Assembly: GCA_033296885.1 (NCBI GenBank)
Contig: MU863985.1
Span: 62,001-126,000, forward strand
Origin: Triangularia verruculosa
Lineage: Eukaryota; Ascomycota; Sordariomycetes; Sordariales; Podosporaceae
DNA length: 64,000 bases
Reading direction: 5' to 3'
Under the pieces are notes generated by a model, which worked only from the letters and a program-made list of their open reading frames with translations, was not told the origin of the DNA and did no database searches. The translations under genes were made by a program, and so were the position numbers. Within the stretch, counting starts at the first letter, position 1. Every line of letters starts with the position of its first letter. Of the stretch, positions 56,158-64,000 are shown in pieces.

Positions 56158-58878
56158 TTTGACGGTGGTTTCGTGTTTTGAAGTTTGTTAACGAGTGTGT
56201 GTGAGAGAAAAGAACGAATGTGGGTTGCTTCGAAAACAACGCAGGTAAAAAAGTAACGACTGGAAGGTGGTGAACCGTGAAGAAGTTGACTGAGGTTGCA
56301 AGAGGGACAAGATTTATTAAACCGCTGCCGATGGAAGTTTTCCAAACAGTCAGCCCATCAGCAAGTAGAAACCGGCAGGCCGGCAGTGCGTCAGAATCTC
56401 CACTGATCACCACTAGACACGAGAGAGGCAAAACTCCACAGTGGGCATTTCGCGATGGTGGTGCTTCAGGTTCGGGTACGAGGGCGTATCGCGCCGGCAT
56501 CACGCCGGACGCACCGCCTGGTCGGGATTTTGACCCCTACAGTTTCGCCTTGTCAGCGTATACATATAACCACATACCTGACCAAAGCAGTCACGCAACC
56601 ACCGCCACTGTCAAGCTCATGCATCTTGACCACCGCAGTGCAAGAACTACTCCAGCCCTCCGTGGGTATGGAACATGCTGAAAAATCCACGAGTCAGTGC
56701 TCCTATCCGCGACGCCCGGTGAAGACCGACCAGGGAGATGCCTGTCATTGCGCTTTCGGGATATTTAACGAGCAAGAGTTTCCACTTTCGGTGAAGCGAT
56801 CCACTAGGAAGCTCGTGTTGACGATGTGCAAAAATAAAGTGGTGCCATCTTCCAAACCAGATGCTGGTTAGGTATCTTCCACAGAAGATATAGAAGCAAC
56901 TGATAAATGTCTGCATTGTCTGCAGCAAAGGAGAGGCTCCGATGTGGCTGGCGGAGCGGTCGATTGAGCGCTGATGTTTCTCGGAGCATCCAAGTTTCGT
57001 TGACCACGCTGGGCTTGGGGCAAAGATCAGAATACCAATGCTGTGACTGTAACACCATCTCCATAGCCAAACTGCATATCATAGGTACCGGTAATGGCGA
57101 AGTGTATGTCTCGGATAGGTCCAGAGTTGGCACAGTAGACGTTGTGACACTCTTTTGACGCTTGTCAGATTGTCCACTAGTGTACGGATATTTCGAACTC
57201 TAGCGATCTTCGTCAACAAAGAAAGAAAAAGGAACGTCAACGTCGTCAAACCACGTGGTGGGGTTGTCGGAAACAAAAAAAAAACAAAAGAGGTCAAGGT
57301 TGAGGAGAAAAAAAAAGTGATCGATCTACGAGGAGATCTTTTTCGGATGCTGGCACCCGGAGCCGTCAGCCCTATGTCGTCTCGGCCAGGCAGACCCGCA
57401 GTCACTGACGGTTCGGAGAGCAGTTCCGGACTGACTGCGGGACGTTGCTTCGGGCCTCCGTTTTCCGCTCCCACGTTCGGCAGTTCAGTTCCGAGGAACC
57501 GAAAAAAAGACAAGGCAGGAGAGACGATTTGAAGCGTTGATGTTGACACCCCATGTTCAAACCCCTTCATCTGCCAAGGAGTGGCGATCGGTGAGATGTC
57601 TGAAGTTGTCACCATGTCGAATATGGGCTGCTGTTCAATGAATAATGCTGGCCAGAAAGGGAGGGCGTGGAAGGATTCCTTCTGGAGTCCTGGACCCTGC
57701 TGGAGAGAAGAACGCTAGTCCCGGGGAGGATAAGCTGAGTCCAGGCCGAGTGTGCTCGGACCCTGTGGGGCGCAACAATGCATTATCCGTCTTATGATTG
57801 GGTGAGTTGGAAGAATCTTGTGCAACCTGCCAAACCAACATTTGGACCGACATCGACAGCTGCCAGGCATGCCAACACTTGCCAAGGGACGGCCATGCCA
57901 GGAACCATCGCTGGTCCCCCACTTCCCGGATGCCCAGCCAGCGCCTGTCAACACCGGTCAACACCATTCCGCTGCCCAAGCCATGCCTCTTTTGCTGCTG
58001 TCCCGTTTGGCGGGGGGTTGCAGTTGCAGCAGAACCTGCAATGGAAGGACAGCAAGACGAATCGAATCGCAGGGGCTGTCGGCATTTGCTCTCCCTCTCT
58101 CTCCCACTCGCCTTTTTTTCTTTTCTCTCTCTTCTTTCCGCGTCGAGGTTCTTGTTACCAAATCACAAGTCACCCGATAATAGCCCGACAAACAGCAGGC
58201 CACCAGCTCCCACCATTGCCGGTCCGGCAGCCCTTCACCAAGCGGAGAACAAGGAGGCCCAGCCGTGGGTGGAAATTAGGATCCAGGTTCTGGGGCAGAG
58301 CGGGGGCTTCCCATTTTACCATTTCGGCCCCCGGAGGGTGTGTAGCGAGGGGGTGACCACCACCAGCCAGCCAGGGCTCACTTCCGGTGACTGGGCACTG
58401 GCAGCCTTCTAGAACCGATTGGGGAAAGCTACGGCCCCGCGAAAACGCATCAGTTCTGGCCTCTGGGACCACTGAAATTTGGAGCTGAAGCGTCTTAAAA
58501 CTGCTGTCACTCCCGAAAGCCTCATCGTCACACATCATACCTCTGTCGCCGTCGCCGCCCATGCGTGCTATTCACGATAATATAGTAATACCCCAGGTCC
58601 AGTTCCAGCATCATTTCTCCGAACACACCCCGACCGGCGACAAACCCAGCGACGACATTACCAGAGATCCCCGACGAGGCTGCCGAGTGTGGATGGCCGA
58701 GATTGACAATCATTCGCAGTTGGTCTATTCTGGCACCTGGAGTCGCGACCAAAACCTCGAACCTAGGCGGCACTAGAAATACACGACCCGCCAACTCAAA
58801 CACCAGGTGGAGAAGGAGGCTGGCTGGCGAACTGTGCCTGGGACGGATTATCGGTCGAGAGAGCGGCCTGGTCGCAGG
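56158..58878. other. Long intergenic region
   Basis: 2.7 kb, upstream of both the Kre9-like gene (minus) and the ankyrin gene (plus). It contains A-rich runs (about 57270-57318) and C/T-rich tracts (about 58080-58145). Several frames of 100-200 codons overlap at 57778-58412 on the plus strand and 58528-59118 on the minus strand, without domains. No gene is supported. Confidence 0.5.
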
Positions 58879-61330
58879 ATGGCCGACGTCAAGATGGCTA
58901 CTGCTAGCAGCATTGGGAAGCCGGCCATTCGTCGAGGGCGTAAAGAAAAACCATGGCCGGTTGACAAGCAAAAGAAGCTGTTGCGCCTCTACGTCTGCAC
59001 ACAAAGCGAGAAACTGCCTCTTGTACGCATCCTCGAGCGTCTCAAAGATGGCACGTTTGATCCTAGGTGCGCACCTCCTAATCACGATATGGTATGACAG
59101 CCAAAATATGACTAACAAGACATGATTGTGTCACAGACAGCGCAACACCCACAAGCATCTCAAGAACTTACTACCAGATCGCCGAATCGATGATTGGAGG
59201 CCCAGAGACATGACGAGCATGCTCGTCAGAGTACGGTTCCTGCGGTCAGTTCGGGAAGAGCGGAGGATGAGGAACAGGAGGGCCCGACAACGGCTAGAAG
59301 CAGCGCGATCACGCAGCTATCCCGATCCCATGAGTGCGTCGGTGCTTTCCGAACCGCCCCGGGGATTCTATGGCGACAGTTCGGATACCAGCGTCACCAT
59401 CAAACAGTCCGACTCCCCCGGTTCATCGCCGCTGGCAAATGCCAGCGCCAGCTCAGCCGACTCCCCGGACACCTTCATGCGAGACAAGTCACCATCCCGC
59501 GCATCATCGCTTACACCATCAGCCAAACGGAGATCATGGGCGTCGGTCCTCTCAAGCATTTCGTCGGGAATATCAAGCCTAGCCCGCTCTTCCTCGTCGG
59601 CGTCGTCGAGGCGCATCAACTTGAACAACACTGGAGCCAACACGGCCTTGAGCAAAATGACCCGAGAAGAGTTTTTGGCGTCACTTCAAGACAGGCCCCG
59701 CAAACCGTTCAAGGGAGCAAAGGCCCCCAACGGTCTTTTCAAGCCAAAATACTCGACTGTGAACCCCACCACCGAAGAACTCAACAAGGCCCTGGTCGAT
59801 ATGTGTTGCTCCAATTACTATAATGGCGAGGACAGGACAGGGGCTGGTTGCGTTCATGAACGGCTGTCGAGAGCTATTGACGCACAGGCAACCGAGAACT
59901 CGGCCTTCACTAACTTTTCGGTCACGGAACACGAGGCCAACATGGTAGACAAGTATGGTAACTCGCTGCTCCATGTAGCGGCGCGATGGGGAGCTCGAGT
60001 TTCGCTGTTGCTACTGATCATCAGGCACACCGACGACCTCCAAATGGTCAACCAACGAGGCGAAACCTTTCTTCACGTCTACGATCCACCGAGCCAACCC
60101 AAGCTGCGACCTGTCTCTTTCCTGAATCTCGTTCGGGTTTTGCGATCGAGAGGATTTGACTTTTGCCTTCGAGACGGCGAGAAACACACATTTCTGCACC
60201 ATATCGTCTCCAGGAGGGAATTTCCCATCGAAACACTGTACTACGTATTCCGCGAGGTTGGGCACGGAGCAGCTCGGTTCCTTGTTGCTAGCAAGGCAGC
60301 AGACGGCGAACGGCTATGGCACAGCGTGAGGCGAAACTTGGAAAGGACAGCCCCGAAACTGCACCGTATCTTTGGCGACGAGGTCGAGTTCATCCGCCGT
60401 TACCTCCCCGAGTTCTCGGATTCGAAAGCACCGTCCACCGGCGATAATTCAACTTGCGGATCCGACAGCCTCTATTCTCTGCCACACCATCACCAAGAGG
60501 CCATGGCCATGGGTGACCCCAACGACAGCTCAGCCCAACACGTCCGTCGGTCACCCATCATGAAGCTTTTGCGCCGGGCTGCTGCGGGAAGAACTGGCTT
60601 CTCTGACGCCGATCTGACCAAAAAGCTGGAGTCCATCTTTGAGACCGCCTCCAAGGCGCCCGATTTCGACCTACACAGCTACCTTGTAAAGCGGGATACA
60701 GAAGGCAACACAGCGCTTCACTATGCATCCGAGTTCGGCATCGTGACCGCGGTGCAATTTCTCTGCGGAAGAGGTGCCAATGTCAACGAGTTCAACAACT
60801 GCGGCAACACTCCTCTCCAGCTTGTGAAATACGCCATTCAGAGAACCGACGTCCGATCCGATATTCACATGGAAGCGCGATACCTTCGGTGCGCCGTCCT
60901 TCTGCTGGAGCAAGGCGCATTTGACCAGAGCAAACTTGTCAGCGAGAGGAGCATCATTTTTCCCTACGCCAACGTTTTCGACGGGAGCGAGAGGTCGATT
61001 CAGAATCTAATGAAGCAGGGAGTGGCAAATCAGTGCAAGGGCTTGCATTTGTTGACAAGCAGTCCCAAGCATCACGGGCTGTATTATGGCTTGGAGGGCC
61101 ATGACCACGGGCACTGTCATGGCCATGGCCATGCGGGGGGAGGAACATCTTTTGGATGGGTAGATCACGGCGGGCTGTTGGATGGCTTGATGGGGAGGAG
61201 GCCCGGCTCAGGAAGGGGGAGAAAGCGAGCTCCAAGTCCCCTGGGAGCAGGAGGCGGACCCGTTGGAGGAGGGGCGGGTCCAGCAGGCATGAACATGACT
61301 TTTCAGACGTCGGTTCTGAGCAGTTGCTGA
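58879..61330 (+). CDS. Clr5-like domain and ankyrin-repeat protein
   Basis: Two exons, 58879-59066 and 59137-61330 (70-bp intron with an ACTAACA branch), giving 793 aa. The first 85 residues resemble the fungal Clr5-type domain: KPWPVDKQKKLLRLYV, LPLVRILERLKDGTFDPRQ and RNTHKHLKNLLP, a segment that the intron splits. A Ser-rich linker (about 110-190) follows. Ankyrin-type units are visible at DKYGNSLLHVAARWG, NQRGETFLHVYD, GEKHTFLHHIV and DTEGNTALHYASEFGIVTAV with GRGANVNEFNNCGNTPLQLV. Near the end there is a Gly/His-rich segment (GHDHGHCHGHGHAGGG). Such proteins are common in fungi and have no fixed function. The ATG at 58879 is used; another at 58894 is possible. Confidence 0.84.
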
Positions 61331-64000
61331 TCCCAATGTGGACCATTTTCTTTGTTTATTGTTCGGATACCTTGGTTTTTCTGCTTTCTTTCTCTTTTTC
61401 TTTCTGTGTTTTGCCCTGGGTTGCGAGTTTGGGGCAGTGGTGGCAGCATTGTCCCTGGGAGATTGTTCTCCTAGGTATTCACGCCCATGTCATGACTGAC
61501 AACCTTTTCCTTTTCACGTCCTGATTTGAACGTTGTCGGCGGTTATATACGAACGGGGTTTTATGTGAAGGCTGGAGGAGACGTGTGTATAATATCATCC
61601 ATATGCGGCAAAAGGCAAGCGGCGGTGTTGGGAAAAATATTTTGGGTTTTTGATTTCCTTCCTATATTCCCCCTTTTATTGATAGCTTGCCTTTTATTTT
61701 TGTTTACATTCTGCTGTCAGCAGTAGGGGTATCAGCAATCCGGTCTTGCGAGGAGCTGGGTGTGTGATGACTGGACAAGAGGGTCACGGTATATGAGGGT
61801 GGGCCTAAAGAGAAGCAGGAGCACGAGCACTACCAATTCTCGCTCTCTTTTCAGTTAACACAGTTATATGAGCGTATGCACCCTTTCAATGCTAAGGTCG
61901 TCAATCGTGAGCATGTAGTAGTCATCGGCCAATAAAGCTTGCTCTCCCAGGCAGGCAACAAGCTCTTCGCGATCCGGTCTCACATGATACCTAGTGGAAG
62001 GCCTCAGTCCACAGTGACGTCTCTTTCAAGTCTCTAGTGTATTCTCCCCTGGTGTGAGTAGCAAACTGCGCAATGCAGGGCTCGAGTGTTTACCTTGGAG
62101 TTCGCTCAAAGCTGATACTGATGTGTCAATGTGAACGTACCATTTCCGCTAGCGTCTTTGTTTTGCTTTAATGAGACAGTGGTGTCTCTTGATGAGATAA
62201 TTAGCTGCTCGTACGCAGTATGTAATGAAGTGCGGGCAAGTCCAGCCGCCCTCACTTGCTCGCTTCCAGAACATTTGAAGATCATTTACTTCGGCAAGTC
62301 TGTGTCTCGTGCAGTGTTTCCCAACCCTGTTCCAGTCCCCTCACAGACCAAGACACCCCGCGTTCTTTGTTTTTTGCTCGTTTGGGAAGAAGAACAAGAG
62401 AATTAGGCGGTAGAAGAGGCTAAGCCTAAAGCTGCAAAGCTTGCGAGTGCGTACCATCTGATGATCTCCGGTAAGCGTGTTGATTTTAAGCAAGGGGGTT
62501 GAAACGTGCTGGCTAAGCAGGGTAACTAGCTGGGTTTGGGATGGAGTGATGAACCAAACTGGTGGGATTTTATTTCTTTTGGCAAAGAAACGGCGGAATT
62601 GCTTCCGGTTTTCAGAGGTTCCATCGTTAGGGAGTGGAGATAGGTAGGGGGGGGGGGGGGGGCGGTCCCGAAACGCTGGGTTTTGGCGCATTTTCTGCTG
62701 ATGTCGGCGGCCACTCGAAAGACGAGATAATACTCCGTAACAGCAAAATGTTGGGTCTAAGCCGTGCGGCCAAGATGAAGAAAAAAAAAGACTGTGCCGC
62801 ATGCAATGGGGGAGGTACAAATCAGGCAAGGGTTATTTCACGCACGTGAAAGCCGTGACGGCGCTACCGAAATGACCGATCACGGATCGAGAAGACATCA
62901 ACGGTCGCTTGCTGTGCCACCCGACCCCGGCACGGCCCAGAAGTCCCAGTTGTGCCTGACCGCACCGCTTGGACAATGTGCCAACCCAATGTAAAACTCG
63001 TCTTTTGGCAGTACTTTTTACACTTCATGGATAGATTTGTCTGAGCAACGCGGCTAGCTCGGGTCTAGCAAGCATGTATCTGATGGCTATTGGAAGGCAA
63101 GGTTCTTTAAGTGTGTCGCCCTCCAGCCGAATCGTGAGCCTCAATTTACCAAGTTGACCGGTGGCAGTTGACCAGCCACTGAACTCCGAACATGTTAACC
63201 TACCAGGTAGGAAGAGACATTCAGGTAGTCACAGTGGAGGACTGGCGGTACTGACGTCGCAGTTGGCTAGTTCAGTCGCTAGGTACAGGACCTACGGTCT
63301 GATCTCGATATCAAAGGCAGCTCGTGCGTTCCGGGCATCGCACTCCTGCCCATTGAAGATGCCTATATTTCTGTTTTGTAGGTTGGATTGTGTTGATAGG
63401 TATGTGAGGTTTTGGCGTAACCTTGGCTGGAACTTACTGGGGATTTGAACTGGTTGTTCTGGATCGGATATGCTTCTCGAAACTCAAGAAAAAGAGAGCA
63501 GAGGGACCCAATGATACCTACGTAATTACTTTACTTATGTCACCACTTGTGGTTGCTTGCTCCCTTAGAAGTGATGAATTGGTATGTATCACACCTATGC
63601 CTCGCTAGTTGCCCTGTTCTGTTTCACCAGCGAGACTCGGGAGTGAAATCTGGTGTAAGGTCGAGTCAAAGTTCTCCTTGAGTCCAGAGACTTTGTGCCG
63701 AAATCTCGGAGTCTGTCTAGGTGTTCAACATACCTACCTAGGTACTTGGCTGTTAGTGCGCCAAATTTGCTCCCTGGCTCTGGCCTGCATCTGCACTTCC
63801 ACTCGAGTCCGTTATTCATCATCCACACCATCGCAGTGTGATAGGCCAACAGACATCACTAGACTTCCAGGCTCACTATCGGGGTGTAAATCTCACCGCA
63901 GCAATGTCCGCAACACTGCCGTCTATTGTCGGCAGACTCCTCCCTATGGTACCTTCAATTCATTGACTCGAGCAGTTATATTCGACAACATCGGTGTGAC
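61331..64000. other. Right-end intergenic region
   Basis: 2.7 kb with no supported gene. It holds a G16 run (62647-62662) and a clear TACCTACCTAGGTAC motif (63731-63745). An ATG at 63905 opens MSATLPSIVGRLLPM up to a GTACCT, which might be the first exon of a gene leaving the window, but this cannot be tested here. Confidence 0.5.
62647..62662 (+). repeat. G16 homopolymer
   Basis: Sixteen consecutive G residues in non-coding DNA. Could form a G-quadruplex; length in the assembly may be unreliable. Confidence 0.75.

Noticed and set aside
57778..58412. Overlapping plus-strand frames of 120-204 codons with Cys-rich starts
   Set aside because: Three phases are open together, which points to low stop density and not to a gene; no domain.
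58528..59118. 196-codon minus-strand frame
   Set aside because: Antisense to the first exon of the ankyrin gene, which has a better supported exon chain.
63905..63949. Possible first exon (MSATLPSIVGRLLPM, then GTACCT) of a gene leaving the window
   Set aside because: Only 15 codons are visible and the second exon would lie outside the window.

Overview
The window reads as nuclear DNA of a filamentous ascomycete, most likely a Sordariomycete and possibly Sordariales (this placement is an inference). Genes are about 3 kb apart. Introns are mostly 50-90 bp, with GTRNGT donors, CTRAC/CTGAC branch sites and YAG acceptors. Promoters carry C/T-rich tracts, and several proteins belong to fungus-specific families: CHS7, MVP1, KRE9-like, DUF3716-type, NmrA-like and LaeA-like. 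I rebuilt the genes by joining exons by hand; every joined multi-exon gene below keeps its reading frame across all junctions. I recognised no tRNA, rRNA, CRISPR array or intact transposon.

Layout. 1-6.9 kb has no supportable gene: a long promoter or intergenic stretch with an AT-rich island near 4.1 kb and a pentanucleotide repeat near 5.9 kb. 6.9-13.4 kb holds a Pho80/Clg1-type cyclin facing a convergent alpha-arrestin with a PPxY motif. 16.1-22.9 kb looks accessory: an aldo/keto reductase and an NmrA-like protein (divergent), a headless transcription-factor fragment and a secreted S41-type protease. 24.0-41 kb is a conserved housekeeping block: mitoribosomal uL15m, sorting nexin MVP1, the cullin-neddylation factor DCN1, mitoribosomal bS6m, a 1251-aa protein with a six-cysteine DUF3716-like module, and the chitin synthase export chaperone CHS7. 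42.0-48.9 kb is a cluster of four J-domain proteins. 49.4-52.9 kb has a second NmrA-like gene divergent from a LaeA-type methyltransferase. 54.2-56.2 kb has a probably broken secreted-protein gene and a Kre9-like GPI protein. 58.8-61.3 kb encodes a Clr5-like/ankyrin protein. The last 2.7 kb has no supported gene.

How the genes relate. CHS7, the arrestin, MVP1 and the Kre9-like protein all concern membrane traffic or the cell wall, but they are scattered single genes, not an operon-like unit. The most unusual element is the J-protein cluster. Its four members share a J domain split by a phase-0 intron at the same codon, but carry unrelated C-termini: a charged helix, a long coiled coil with a basic tail, a short helical tail, and a coiled coil with an AT-hook. 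It looks like a locally duplicated, fast-diverging family whose role I do not know. A second point of interest is the DCN1 gene: its unusually long 1063-bp intron contains a well-placed ATG exon that splices in frame to the neddylation domain and would replace the UBA-like N-terminus.
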